Shown: positions 39,056 to 48,032, numbered from the stretch's first letter. The stretch is DNA of 64,000 bases from Lonepinella koalarum (GCA_030525745.1 JAUNED010000008.1:1-64000), one strand, 5' to 3'. The notes: generated from the sequence alone by a model not told the origin. Program-made: numbers and translations.

Positions 39056-39499
39056 ATGAAATTAGCAAAATTATTGTTAGTTGCACCTGCTTTAGTATTA
39101 GCTGCTTGTTCTTCATCTGACAACAACGCTTCTGCTAACGGCGCAAAATTTGGTGGTTATTCTGTTGAAGATTTACAACAACGTTATAACACAGTTTATT
39201 TCGCATTCGATAGCTATGCAGTTGAAGGTGAATACCAAACTTTATTAGATGCACACGCAGCATATTTAACAGCAACTGCAGGTAGCAAAGTGTTAGTTGA
39301 AGGTCACGCTGACGAACGTGGTACACCAGAGTACAACATTGCGTTAGGTCAACGTCGTGCAGATGCAGTAAAAAGCTACTTAGCAACTAAAGGCGCTGCA
39401 AATGTTTCAACTGTATCTTTCGGTGAAGAAAAACCTGCAGTATTAGGTCACGATGAAGCTGCATATTCTAAAAACCGTCGTGCAGTGTTAGCATACTAA
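39056..39499 (+). CDS. pal: Pal, peptidoglycan-associated outer-membrane lipoprotein (P6 type)
   Basis: Pal anchors the outer membrane to peptidoglycan. The 147-residue precursor has a lipobox LAAC with Cys18, a short Ser/Asn/Gly linker, and the OmpA-like domain with [30 protein letters not shown] (in two overlapping segments) and [13 protein letters not shown]. influenzae calls this antigen P6. It ends the operon. The cpoB (ybgF) gene that follows pal in E. coli is absent here. Confidence 0.97.
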   Translation: MKLAKLLLVAPALVLAACSSSDNNASANGAKFGGYSVEDLQQRYNTVYFAFDSYAVEGEYQTLLDAHAAYLTATAGSKVLVEGHADERGTPEYNIALGQRRADAVKSYLATKGAANVSTVSFGEEKPAVLGHDEAAYSKNRRAVLAY

Positions 39500-39515
39500 T
39501 TCTAACAAAGCGTAT

Positions 39516-39546
39516 AAAAACCGACTTTTTAAAGTCGGTTTTTTTA
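39516..39546 (+). terminator. intrinsic terminator after pal
   Basis: AAAAACCGACTTT and AAAGTCGGTTTTT form a 13-bp stem with a very short TT loop and a continuing T run. It lies 17 bp after the pal stop. Confidence 0.85.
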
Positions 39547-39649
39547 TGGCTTTTATTATATAGAAATAGAAAGTCTTATATGGCCATAGTATTCTTAATG
39601 CTAAATTGGCGGTTATTCGTTCAAATAAACAAAAAAAGATAAATTTTTA

Positions 39650-39677
39650 TTGATTATTAAAATTAAATCAGTATCAT
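39650..39677 (+). promoter_or_regulatory. possible promoter of the tRNA-Lys pair
   Basis: TTGATT (39650-39655) and TATCAT (39672-39677) are 16 bp apart, about 46 bp before the first tRNA. No GC-rich discriminator is evident. Confidence 0.4.
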
Positions 39678-39722
39678 AGGCAACCGTTATCAACACTGTT
39701 GGTGTTTGTAACAACGAATAGT

Positions 39723-39798
39723 GGGTCGTTAGCTCAGTCGGTAGAGCAGCGGACTTTTAATCCGTTGGTCGAAGGTTCGAATCCTTCACGACCCACCA
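39723..39798 (+). tRNA. tRNA-Lys (anticodon TTT), copy 1
   Basis: This is a complete 76-base cloverleaf: acceptor GGGTCGT/ACGACCC, D arm with AGCTCAGTCGGTAGAGC, anticodon stem CGGA(C)/TCCG with loop CTTTTAA (anticodon TTT), T arm GAAGG-TTCGAAT-CCTTC and encoded ACCA end. The gene is identical to copy 2, 21 bp downstream. Confidence 0.98.
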
Positions 39799-39819
39799 CG
39801 CAATATAAAATTCCCATTC

Positions 39820-39895
39820 GGGTCGTTAGCTCAGTCGGTAGAGCAGCGGACTTTTAATCCGTTGGTCGAAGGTTCGAATCCTTCACGACCCACCA
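39820..39895 (+). tRNA. tRNA-Lys (anticodon TTT), copy 2
   Basis: This is identical in all 76 bases to the tRNA-Lys gene just upstream, forming a tandem pair presumably on one transcript. The 21-bp spacer holds no signal that I can identify. Confidence 0.98.
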
Positions 39896-39932
39896 TTTAA
39901 TTTCTCAACTCTTAATTCATTAAAAATATTAT

Positions 39933-39954
39933 TTTTGCGATCCTGATCCCAATT
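39933..39954 (+). promoter_or_regulatory. CRP-S (Sxy-dependent) competence site upstream of comN
   Basis: TGCGA-TCCTGA-TCCCA at 39936-39951, preceded by a T run, has the TGCGA core that marks Sxy-dependent CRP-S sites in Pasteurellaceae, with one mismatch from TCGCA in the second half. A TATTCT -10 at 39992-39997 would place the site near -61. This is the expected control element of the comNOPQ competence operon. Confidence 0.8.
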
Positions 39955-40036
39955 TTTTATTTTCTTTATTTTCGAAGTATTACTTTTTGACTATTCTTGT
40001 AGTTATCAAAGTGCGGTTAAAAATCAGGTTGATTTA

Positions 40037-40564
40037 ATGAAAAATAAAGGGTTTACATTATTAGAAAGCCTAATAGTTTTGTTGATTATGAGTATTACAA
40101 CATTATTTGCTTTACCTGTTTGGCAACAAGCCAATAGCCAATTGATTTTGCAAAAGGAGCAGCAAAAACTCTATTTATTTCTGAGACAAGTTCAAGCTAG
40201 AGTAGAAAATTCCAGTGAAATTTGGTTTTTAATTCCGAACCGTAATATAAACACCCAGCATTGGTGCATTACAGCACAAATTAAGTTAGATAAACTATGT
40301 GATTGTTTCAATCCCAATATCTGTCCTAAGGAAGCTCAGGCTTATTTTTATTACCCCTATTTTCCTGAAAAAACCATGTTGGTCAGCAAACGTTATTATC
40401 CACAAGAAGTGACTCGTTTGAGTGGTATTAGAGATACTTCATCATCAACTTGCTTTGTTCTTCAAGCAGAAAATAGTCGTACTTTATTTTCCTTTTTCAA
40501 TGTAGGAAGTTTGAAATTGAAAGATTATCAGGTGGCAAGTGCCTGTGTAAATGATGAGGCTTAA
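40037..40564 (+). CDS. comN: ComN, competence minor type IV pilin (PulG-like)
   Basis: This 175-residue protein is a prepilin. A short basic leader ends in Gly, followed by FTLLESLIVLLIMSITT, with cleavage after Gly5 and the Glu at mature position 5. Cys pairs later in the protein (HWCITAQ, LCDCFNPNICP, STCFVLQ) suggest disulfides. In H. influenzae the homologous gene (HI0938) is in the CRP-S regulon and needed for DNA uptake. It is the first gene after the CRP-S site and overlaps or abuts comO. Confidence 0.88.
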   Translation: MKNKGFTLLESLIVLLIMSITTLFALPVWQQANSQLILQKEQQKLYLFLRQVQARVENSSEIWFLIPNRNINTQHWCITAQIKLDKLCDCFNPNICPKEAQAYFYYPYFPEKTMLVSKRYYPQEVTRLSGIRDTSSSTCFVLQAENSRTLFSFFNVGSLKLKDYQVASACVNDEA

Positions 40565-40565
40565 T

Positions 40566-41276
40566 ATGTTTTACCGTGGACAAACCTTAGTAAGCTTAAT
40601 GATTTCTATATCCCTTTCTTCTTTTTTAATGCTTATTATTTTGGCTTTTTACCAGCACGTCCAGCAACACAATCGTGAAATTTTATTGCGTTTACAATTA
40701 CAAACAGAAACACAGCGTGTATTACATTTGATGTCTAAAGATTTAAGGCGTAGCGGATTTCGTGCAGTATCAGACAATGTGAAACAGGATAATTTTGTTT
40801 TATTTGAAACAGATGACGGAAAATCTATTGTTATTTCTCAAGCTACCCATAGCAGTGAAAAAAGTTGTGTACTGTTTTTTTATGATTTGGACGAAAGTGG
40901 TTGTTTGGGGAAGAAAACCAAGCATACAGCATGTATACAGAATGAGAAAAATGCTACGGAGGAAATTGAGCGGGAATTATTTGGTTATCGCCTCAATCAA
41001 GGCATGATTGAAACACGTTTAAGTTATAAAAATGCGGTTAATGCAGCTTGTCAAAAATCCGATTGTCAATCCTATTTACAAGAATCTGCCTGTAATGGTG
41101 GTGGGTGGGCAGATTTAATGGATGACAGTGAATATAAAGTCGTGGCATTGCAATTTTCGTGGTTAATTGAAAATAAAGCTGTGGAAATTTATTTAAAAGT
41201 GGTGTTGAAGCAATTTCCACACATACAATATGAAACTGCTGCGATTGTGCCAATATTTAATTCGGAGGCAGAATGA
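40566..41276 (+). CDS. comO: ComO, competence minor pseudopilin
   Basis: This 236-residue protein begins MFYRGQTLVSLMISISLSS, a pilin-type leader with Gly5 before a hydrophobic helix. The usual Glu at mature position 5 is Ser. ATGs at 40551 and 40554 are also possible, but they would overlap comN; GAGG 6 bp before 40566 favours that start. The body is rich in Cys (SCVLFFYD, GCLGKK, AACQKSDCQS). Its position as second gene of comNOPQ gives the assignment. Confidence 0.82.
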   Translation: MFYRGQTLVSLMISISLSSFLMLIILAFYQHVQQHNREILLRLQLQTETQRVLHLMSKDLRRSGFRAVSDNVKQDNFVLFETDDGKSIVISQATHSSEKSCVLFFYDLDESGCLGKKTKHTACIQNEKNATEEIERELFGYRLNQGMIETRLSYKNAVNAACQKSDCQSYLQESACNGGGWADLMDDSEYKVVALQFSWLIENKAVEIYLKVVLKQFPHIQYETAAIVPIFNSEAE

Positions 41277-41953
41277 ATAAGTATCACAAAGGCATAATGA
41301 CTTTAACTTTGTTAATATTAATTTCTTCTATCTTATTGATTTCAATGTTATTTTCAGATGATGTTATAGGATTGCATTCTGCAATAGCCTCGCAAAGAAG
41401 ACAATATTTAGAACGTGATTTAACCTTGCAGAAGGTATCACAAGATAATTTGGAGACTATTTGCTCGAATGTAGAATTAGATTTTAAAGGAAGTGCAGTC
41501 AAAATACCCATTGAAGCGAGAAGATTGAATGACAGTATAACCCACTATTTATGGTGTAAACGTTACGCTTTATTTTTACAAGCTCCGAAAGTAGGAGTAA
41601 ATCAGGGAGCGTTTACACATTTTATTGATCAACAAAATCTTACTAAATTTGCACCGCACTTTCAGCTTCCTCCACCAGTTTTACCTAAGGATAAAGCAAA
41701 TTACCTTTATTGGTTTGATAAAACACAAACTGAATGGCAACTCAATGGGAATCTTCATGCTGTGGTTGTCGCTGAGGGCGATTTATATATTAGTGGCAAG
41801 GGAAAAATCAGTGGAGCAGTGATTACGCAGGGCAATTTGACTAAAGACAATGGGATCACATTGGCATACAGAAAGGCTACGGTCACTGATATCGTACAGC
41901 GTTATAGTCGGTGGGAACGGGGAGAAAAGAGTTGGTATGATGTTAAACAATAA
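41273..41953 (+). CDS. comP: ComP, competence pseudopilin-like protein
   Basis: This 226-residue protein has an N-terminal basic stretch, KGIMTLTLLILISSILLIS, resembling a prepilin leader and helix without the Glu at position 5, as in PilX/GspK-type minor pilins. The C-terminal part is polar, with a Gly-rich segment (DLYISGKGKISGAVITQGN). GGAGG is 5 bp before the ATG, and the start overlaps the comO stop by 4 bp. The assignment rests mainly on operon position (third of four genes before recC). Confidence 0.78.
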   Translation: MNKYHKGIMTLTLLILISSILLISMLFSDDVIGLHSAIASQRRQYLERDLTLQKVSQDNLETICSNVELDFKGSAVKIPIEARRLNDSITHYLWCKRYALFLQAPKVGVNQGAFTHFIDQQNLTKFAPHFQLPPPVLPKDKANYLYWFDKTQTEWQLNGNLHAVVVAEGDLYISGKGKISGAVITQGNLTKDNGITLAYRKATVTDIVQRYSRWERGEKSWYDVKQ

Positions 41954-42227
41954 CAAAGGAATGACTCTGATTTCACTGTTGGTCACTCTCAGTATTTTTA
42001 GCACTCTCTTTTTGGCGCTTAACCAATGGGCTGCCCATCAGCGAAAAAGTGCGGTAGAAATTTATCAACGTTTTCAAGCAATTCAAATCGCTCAAAATCA
42101 ACATCAGCGTCAATTTCTAGGGTTGCCTTGTGAAAATAGGGTACAACTTAATCAGCAAGGTTTTATGGTAAATTGTACGGGGGAAAAAGTGGTAGTAGTT
42201 TATCCGCGAGGTGAAATTTCCTTGTAA
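41937..42227 (+). CDS. comQ: ComQ, small competence pseudopilin
   Basis: This 96-residue protein starts MMLNNNKGMTLISLLVTLS: a short leader ending in Gly, then Met-Thr-Leu and a hydrophobic helix, with Ser at the usual Glu position. Two Cys (LPCENR, VNCTGE) probably pair. The frame is open to 41850, but GGGGAG upstream of 41937 and the prepilin pattern set the start. It overlaps comP by 17 bp and is followed 53 bp later by recC without a clear terminator between. Confidence 0.78.
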   Translation: MMLNNNKGMTLISLLVTLSIFSTLFLALNQWAAHQRKSAVEIYQRFQAIQIAQNQHQRQFLGLPCENRVQLNQQGFMVNCTGEKVVVVYPRGEISL

Positions 42228-42280
42228 AATGCAATATATCAAGGGAAAATAAACCTAATTGCTTTGTTAAGGAAATTGTT

Positions 42281-45200
42281 GTGCTGACCGTTTACCATTC
42301 CAATCATCTTGAAACGCAAAAAGAGATATTATTGCATTTGATTCATCGAGATCCTTTGTCGGATCCCTTTGAATCAGAAACCATATTGGTACAAAGTCCC
42401 GGTATGGCGAAATGGCTACAATTGCAAATTGCAGAAAAATTAGGCGTGGCTGCGAATATTAACTTTCCTATGCCAGCCAGTTTTTTATGGCAGCAATATA
42501 TGGAAAATTTCACGGCGATTTCCGAGCAAAATCAGTTTAGTAAAGAGGCGATGAGCTGGCATTTGCTTGGCATTATTCAACAGTTAGATTTGTCTGTGGT
42601 GAAGGATTATTTGCGTGGCTCAGTAAATTATCAACAAAAAGCCTATCAGTTGGCACGGCAAATTGCCGATTTATTTGACCAATATTTAGTTTATCGCCCT
42701 GATTGGATTTTACATTGGGAACAACATCAGGACGAACTCATCGTTCAGCAAATTGTAGCAAATTTACATGATGAGAATTTACATTTAAAGGCGCAATTGA
42801 TAAAGGATATTTACTGGCAAGGAGAGTTGTGGCGTGCTTTGGTAGAGCGAATTCGACAAATAACCCAATGTGCTGATTTGCAGCATCGTGCTTTCTTACA
42901 TCAACAATATTTATCGCTTCTATCGGAAGGAAAGCCTAACAGTCTGCCCAAACGCTTGTTTATATTTGGTATTTCTGCTTTACCAAAAGCCTATTTAACT
43001 TCTTTACAAGCTATAAGTCGCTATTGCGAAGTGCATTTATTTTTTACCAACCCGAGTAAACATTATTGGGGGGATATTGTTGATCCACAATTCTTACAAA
43101 AAAGATACCGCACTTTTTATCAAAATCAACAAAAAATCGCCCTACTCAGTGAAAAACAAGCAAAGGATTTTCTTTGTTCTTTTGAGCAAACACAAGAAAA
43201 TGAGCGATTGTTGGTGGGGAATCCTTTATTAGCAAGTTGGGGGAAATTAGGGCGTGATTTTTTGTATTTATTAACCGAAATGCAGCCTGAACAAGATATT
43301 ATTTCCTTTGTGGAACAACGGGACAGTAGATTACTTAATCAAGTCCAACGACACATTTTGGAGCTCCAACCAAGCAAAAAAACTAGTTTGTATAGGATTG
43401 AAGGTGATCGCTCTCTTTCCATTCATGCTTGCCATTCAATCATGAGGGAAGTAGAAATATTGCACGATTACCTATTGCAACTTTTTTCCCAAAATACCGA
43501 TTTAACACCGAAAGATATTATTGTTATGACGGCAGATATTGAACAATATGCACCTTATGTGAATGCGGTTTTTGGGCAGTATTTTGATAATAGATATATC
43601 CCTTTCTCTATTTCCGATCATAAATTATCGGCATCTGATGTATTAGTGAGTACTTTTTTAACGCTTTTGACATTAAAAGAGAGTTATTTTACCGCTGAAG
43701 AGGTATTTGCATTACTAGAAGTACCTGCAATACGTAAAAAATTTGAAATTGAAGCAAGTGAATTGGGGCAAATTCATTCTTGGATAGAAAATAGCGGTAT
43801 TCGTTTTGGTTTAGCAAAAAATAAAGAAAACCAACAAACTAACTACAATTCTTGGCAAGCGGGATTAGAGCGTTTATTGTTAGGTAATGCTATGAGAGAG
43901 GAACACGGCATTTGGCAAGATAGCCTTGGTTTTGATAATAGCCAAGGATTGAAAGGCCAATTAGCCGGTAAATTGGCGGCTTTTATTGATCAGTTACGGC
44001 ATTGGCATTTATTGTTGCAATCTGCTTATAGCGGAGAACAATGGAGAACCCATTTATTGCAAATGATCGATGATTTTTTTGCCGAAGATAATCAAAATCA
44101 AACAATATTATTTGAGTTAAAACAACGAGTTAATGATATTGCAGAGCAGATTGTATCATTACAGGTAACAGAGCATATTGTACCGGAAGTCATTGTTGAA
44201 GTACTCACAGAAAAACTGGATAACCAAGAAGAGGCACTGACTTTTTTAACCGGTAAGGTTAATTTTTGCACATTATTACCGATGCGTTCTATTCCGTTTA
44301 AAGTTGTTTGTTTATTGGGTATGAATGAAGTGGATTACCCTCGCCGACACAGTCCGAACGGCTTTGACTTAATGCAGTATCATCATCAAAAAGGTGATCG
44401 AGCCAGACGAGATGATGATCGCTATTTATTTCTTGAAGCCTTATTAGCGGCTGAAGAGTATTTCTATATCAGTTATATAGGACGTTCTATTACAGATAAC
44501 ACTGAACGGGAACCCTCGGTATTGGTTAGCCAGTTGCTGGATTATTTACAGGATAATTTAGATTTTGTGCCGCCAGCTATGGATGAAAAAGGGCGGACAA
44601 ACAATAAATTAAAACCATTGGTGCAATATCATTCCATGCAGGTTTTTAGTCCGCATAATTTCAATGAAAAGACACACCACACTTTTGCTAAAGAGTGGTT
44701 GCCTTTACTTAATCACCAAACGAATATAGCGACAGAAAGTGCGGTTGATTTTGTTCAAGAATGGGAAATTGAACAGGGGGAAATTTCACATATTATTAAT
44801 TTTGCCGATATCATTGCTTTTGTACAGCATCCCGTGAAATTTTTCTTTGAAAAACAATTAGCTGTTTATTTTAGAGAACAAACTGAACTTATCAATGATA
44901 GTGAAAATTTTGAATTGGATGCTCTTCAATCTTATCAAATTCGTGATGAATTATTACAAATGGATCCGCATGAATTCCAATCCTATTTTGAAAAATTAAC
45001 GGTTAAGGGGGTTTTACCGAGAGAGCATTTTGGTGAAGTTTATCAGCAATTTTTATCGCAAGAAGTACAATCATTCCAAGCTGCGTTAATCCCTTATTTG
45101 AAGTTGGATTTTATTAGTGAAGTTGTCGAACTCAGGTTAGAACTTGAAGAAAATATCTTGACTTTACAGGCGCATCTTGATTGTTTATTGGCGCAATCCA

Positions 45201-45670
45201 AACAGCGTATTAGTTGGCGTATTAGTCGTTTTAAGGATAAATATGCGATTGAAAATTGGTTAATCTATTTGTTGCAAGTTGTGACTAATGAAAGTGTCGA
45301 ACCACCTGTTTTTTATTGTAAGGAAAAGGAACAGGCGGTGAGATACAGTTTTAAAACCTTGGAAAAAAACACCGCACTTTTACTTCTGAAAACCTATGTG
45401 ACAGATTATTTGGCTGCCCAAAAACGATTAGTTTTAGCTGTAACTCAAGACAATGAAAAATTCTTAAAATCAGTAGAAAATCCGAAAATACAGCAGGAAC
45501 ATATAGAGAAAATAGCAAAAGGGGATAATTACGGTAACCGTTCGGATTTATACTGGCAACGCATTTTAGCCCAACAACCTCAACTTAATTTAACGGAAAT
45601 TAATCAAAAAACACAAGATTGGTTTGCCGTCATGAATGAATACTTGTTGAAGAGTGATAGGGGCTGTTGA
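42281..45670 (+). CDS. recC: RecC, subunit of the RecBCD helicase-nuclease
   Basis: RecC recognises Chi-type sequences and splits the DNA strands in RecBCD, which repairs double-strand breaks. The 1129-residue protein starts TVYHSNHLETQKEILLHLI and has an inactive helicase-like fold. Typical blocks are ILVQSPGMAKWLQLQIAEKLG (split), MRSIPFKVVCLLGMNEVDYPR and ICHACHSIMREVE-like SIHACHSIMREVEILHD. The start is GTG with AAGGAAA 8 bp upstream. Position after comNOPQ matches H. influenzae. recB and recD are not in the window. Confidence 0.95.
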   Translation: MLTVYHSNHLETQKEILLHLIHRDPLSDPFESETILVQSPGMAKWLQLQIAEKLGVAANINFPMPASFLWQQYMENFTAISEQNQFSKEAMSWHLLGIIQQLDLSVVKDYLRGSVNYQQKAYQLARQIADLFDQYLVYRPDWILHWEQHQDELIVQQIVANLHDENLHLKAQLIKDIYWQGELWRALVERIRQITQCADLQHRAFLHQQYLSLLSEGKPNSLPKRLFIFGISALPKAYLTSLQAISRYCEVHLFFTNPSKHYWGDIVDPQFLQKRYRTFYQNQQKIALLSEKQAKDFLCSFEQTQENERLLVGNPLLASWGKLGRDFLYLLTEMQPEQDIISFVEQRDSRLLNQVQRHILELQPSKKTSLYRIEGDRSLSIHACHSIMREVEILHDYLLQLFSQNTDLTPKDIIVMTADIEQYAPYVNAVFGQYFDNRYIPFSISDHKLSASDVLVSTFLTLLTLKESYFTAEEVFALLEVPAIRKKFEIEASELGQIHSWIENSGIRFGLAKNKENQQTNYNSWQAGLERLLLGNAMREEHGIWQDSLGFDNSQGLKGQLAGKLAAFIDQLRHWHLLLQSAYSGEQWRTHLLQMIDDFFAEDNQNQTILFELKQRVNDIAEQIVSLQVTEHIVPEVIVEVLTEKLDNQEEALTFLTGKVNFCTLLPMRSIPFKVVCLLGMNEVDYPRRHSPNGFDLMQYHHQKGDRARRDDDRYLFLEALLAAEEYFYISYIGRSITDNTEREPSVLVSQLLDYLQDNLDFVPPAMDEKGRTNNKLKPLVQYHSMQVFSPHNFNEKTHHTFAKEWLPLLNHQTNIATESAVDFVQEWEIEQGEISHIINFADIIAFVQHPVKFFFEKQLAVYFREQTELINDSENFELDALQSYQIRDELLQMDPHEFQSYFEKLTVKGVLPREHFGEVYQQFLSQEVQSFQAALIPYLKLDFISEVVELRLELEENILTLQAHLDCLLAQSKQRISWRISRFKDKYAIENWLIYLLQVVTNESVEPPVFYCKEKEQAVRYSFKTLEKNTALLLLKTYVTDYLAAQKRLVLAVTQDNEKFLKSVENPKIQQEHIEKIAKGDNYGNRSDLYWQRILAQQPQLNLTEINQKTQDWFAVMNEYLLKSDRGC

Positions 45671-45716
45671 TAATTTAAATAAACCGGCGTTATCACTTAA
45701 AAGCCGCACAGGGAAG

Positions 45717-45747
45717 GAAGAAAATGCTGTGAATGGTGATTTTCTTC
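45717..45747. terminator. possible terminator between recC and rimI
   Basis: GAAGAAAAT and ATTTTCTTC form a perfect 9-bp stem with a 13-base loop in the 95-bp gap between the convergent recC and rimI genes. There is no clean T run after it, so the call is weak. Confidence 0.35.
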
Positions 45748-45765
45748 ACAACTTTGCCCTAAAAG

Positions 45766-46227
45766 TTAAGCGTTGAATGATTTAAAATTTAAATATAACG
45801 CCATAATCACTGCGTTTTCTCGCCCACCATCAAGAGTAGGATAGTAATTTTTACGTATATCCACTGCATTAAACCCCAGTTTTTCATAGAGTTTTTGTGC
45901 GGGGTTAGATTGGCGGACTTCCAGCCAAAGTGTAGCAATATTTTTGTCCTGTAAATCGGTAATTAAACGTCGTAGCAAGGTTTCACCAAAGCCTTTTCCT
46001 TGATAGCTTGGATCAATGGCGATATTGAATAAATTAGCTTCGTCCAGCACAAATTGGCAAATGGCGAAGCCGATAATGTTGTTATCATCACAAATTTTTA
46101 AATTATGATAGCGTTCACCTTGGCTGTTTTTCAGTGTGCCAAGAGACCAAGGTACAGAATGAGCTGCTTGTTCAATGGCAAAAATACGATCTAAATCAGA
46201 CGTTAAAATAGGAGAAATTTGTAGCAT
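45766..46227 (-). CDS. rimI: RimI, ribosomal protein bS18 N-terminal alanine acetyltransferase
   Basis: RimI acetylates the N-terminal Ala of ribosomal protein bS18. The 153-residue GNAT protein has the acetyl-CoA loop (DPSYQGKGFGETLL), LWLEVRQSNPAQKLYEKLGF and RKNYYPT. The open frame runs up to 46320, but the ATG at 46227 gives the family length and overlaps the holD stop codon by one base (TAATG), as in the E. coli holD-rimI pair. Confidence 0.95.
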   Translation of the reverse strand: MLQISPILTSDLDRIFAIEQAAHSVPWSLGTLKNSQGERYHNLKICDDNNIIGFAICQFVLDEANLFNIAIDPSYQGKGFGETLLRRLITDLQDKNIATLWLEVRQSNPAQKLYEKLGFNAVDIRKNYYPTLDGGRENAVIMALYLNFKSFNA

Positions 46228-46643
46228 TAATCGTCTCTTAACAAATGTTGCTGGATATGTTGCCAAAATGCCCGTTTTTGTGAAGCATTTTTTTTGAGTT
46301 CGGTGAGATTTACTTCCCAATAGCTTAATAGTTGATTTTCAATGGGCGAAGTGCGGTCATTTTTTTCACTGTTTGTTGTAAAAAACCAATAATGGCAAGG
46401 ATGTTGGAGTGATAAATGCTGAGCCTGTTCTTGATTAATCCACAACAATTCAGTGCCGGAAATGGCGGCGCTACGCAACAAATCTTGTATAATGGGTTGT
46501 TTTTCCTGATTTTCTTTACAAACGACAATCAATCGAATTTGTTCGCCCACAACGATATTTACCGCACCTTTTAACATTTCGGGGCGGCGAAGCTGCCATT
46601 GGCTGATGCCCATTTCTTGTAACAATAAATCGCGTCGGTTCAT
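46227..46643 (-). CDS. holD: HolD, DNA polymerase III psi subunit
   Basis: Psi links the clamp loader to chi and to SSB-coated DNA. The 138-residue protein has the recognisable N-terminus MNRRDLLLQEMGISQWQLRRP and the C-terminal QKRAFWQHIQQHL, with low similarity in between, as usual for this fast-evolving subunit. A GTG at 46661 could extend it by six residues, but the ATG matches E. coli. It is coupled to rimI and divergent from rsmC. Confidence 0.9.
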   Translation of the reverse strand: MNRRDLLLQEMGISQWQLRRPEMLKGAVNIVVGEQIRLIVVCKENQEKQPIIQDLLRSAAISGTELLWINQEQAQHLSLQHPCHYWFFTTNSEKNDRTSPIENQLLSYWEVNLTELKKNASQKRAFWQHIQQHLLRDD

Positions 46644-46702
46644 TTGTGCTTGGTTTTCCACTATAATGCGGTCATTTTAGCGGATTACACAGGATTATCA
46701 AC

Positions 46703-47689
46703 GTGATTTCTATTGAGAGCCAAGTTTTAACTCGGCATTTATCGTGGTTTAGTGGAAAAAAAGTATTATTTGCCGGTGGCATAGGGGACGATTTTCCTCA
46801 ACAAATCAAAGCTGATTGTATTTCTGCGGCGATTTGGTCCTATTATTTTGATTATGCCAAAGATAAAAGTGCGGTTTGTTTTTCTCCTGTTTTTGAGGGG
46901 GAAGCTGAATTAATTGTTTTTTATTGGACGAAGAATAAAGCGGAAGTGGCATTTCAATTAATGCAACTTTTAGCAAAATCACCTATAGGTCAGGAAGTGT
47001 TGATTGTTGGTGAAAATCGTTGTGGTGTGCGTTCAGCAGAAAAAATGTTAGCGCCTTTTGGCGAGATTGCTAAAATTGATGGGGCCAAACGTTGTGGATT
47101 GTATCATTTTTGTTTGAAAAAACGGCCGCATTTTGATCTGCAGAGTTATTGGCAAACTTATCAAGTTGGAGAAAATTTAACCCTGTTCAGCCTACCCGGG
47201 GTATTTAGTGCCAAGGAATTGGACGGTGGTACGGCATTATTGCTTTCTACTTTGAATCAACCGATTAAGGGCAGAGTGTTGGACTTAGGTTGCGGTGTGG
47301 GTGTTATTGGGGCGGAGATTAAACAGAAAAATCCTCAAGTGGAATTAGTGATGAGTGATATTCATGCAATAGCAATCGCCTCCAGCCAACGCACATTAAG
47401 CGAAAATCAGCTTCACGGCACAGTCGTGGCGAGCGATGTATTTTCCCATATTGAAGGGAAATTCGACTTGATTATTTCCAACCCCCCTTTTCATGATGGT
47501 ATTGATACGGCTTATCGTGCCGTAGGGGAATTGATCGCTCAAGCCAAAAATTACCTGCATTGCGGTGGCGAATTACGAATTGTAGCCAATGCCTTCCTAC
47601 CTTACCCAGACCTATTAGACAAACACTTCGGACAACATCAAGTGCTGGCAAAGAATGGTAAGTTTAAGGTGTATAAAGTAAGTGTGTAG
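46703..47689 (+). CDS. rsmC: RsmC, 16S rRNA m2G1207 methyltransferase
   Basis: RsmC methylates G1207 of 16S rRNA in the 30S subunit. The 328-residue protein has a degenerate N-terminal methyltransferase-like half and a C-terminal catalytic half with the SAM loop VLDLGCGVGVIGAEI and the base-methylation motif ISNPPFHDGIDTAYRAVGEL. The start is GTG with AGGAT 8 bp upstream. It is divergent from holD-rimI, the E. coli arrangement. Confidence 0.95.
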   Translation: MISIESQVLTRHLSWFSGKKVLFAGGIGDDFPQQIKADCISAAIWSYYFDYAKDKSAVCFSPVFEGEAELIVFYWTKNKAEVAFQLMQLLAKSPIGQEVLIVGENRCGVRSAEKMLAPFGEIAKIDGAKRCGLYHFCLKKRPHFDLQSYWQTYQVGENLTLFSLPGVFSAKELDGGTALLLSTLNQPIKGRVLDLGCGVGVIGAEIKQKNPQVELVMSDIHAIAIASSQRTLSENQLHGTVVASDVFSHIEGKFDLIISNPPFHDGIDTAYRAVGELIAQAKNYLHCGGELRIVANAFLPYPDLLDKHFGQHQVLAKNGKFKVYKVSV

Positions 47690-47693
47690 TGAG

Positions 47694-48032
47694 TTAAGAT
47701 TTAGTTTTAAGATGATTAATACACTCTTCCAATATTTTGATGGTAAAAAAGCGATCTTTTTCAGAAAGATCTTGTAAAAGGAAAGCTATATGTTCAATAT
47801 CATCTTTTTTAGTTGATTTTATTGTTAATAAATCCGCGATGCTACATTGAAATATTTCAGCGAAATCAAGTACTCTCATTAAACTAGGTAATGTAACTCC
47901 ACGCTCGATCCTGGAAATAGCTTCATTACCTAAATTAATTTTTTCGGCAAGTTGTTCCTGTGTTAATCCTAGATTCTGTCTGTATTTTGCAATATTTTTA
48001 CCAAATTGTTTAGCAAAGTTCTCTTTATCCAT
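47694..48032 (-). CDS. XRE-family helix-turn-helix regulator
   Basis: This 112-residue protein has an N-terminal helix-turn-helix of the Cro/CI type (residues about 10-65: NIAKYRQNLGLTQEQLAEKI, SRIERGVTLPSL) followed by a helical tail. It is divergent from a lipoprotein gene 156 bp away, so it may control that gene, itself or both. The helix-turn-helix alone does not reveal the targets. No phage or toxin partner is adjacent. Confidence 0.85.
   Translation of the reverse strand: MDKENFAKQFGKNIAKYRQNLGLTQEQLAEKINLGNEAISRIERGVTLPSLMRVLDFAEIFQCSIADLLTIKSTKKDDIEHIAFLLQDLSEKDRFFTIKILEECINHLKTKS

Noticed and set aside
39723..39895. Two identical tRNA-Lys genes considered as a sign of element integration (duplicated attachment site)
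   Set aside because: Both copies are complete, only 21 bp apart, and nothing lies between them, so a simple tandem duplication explains them.
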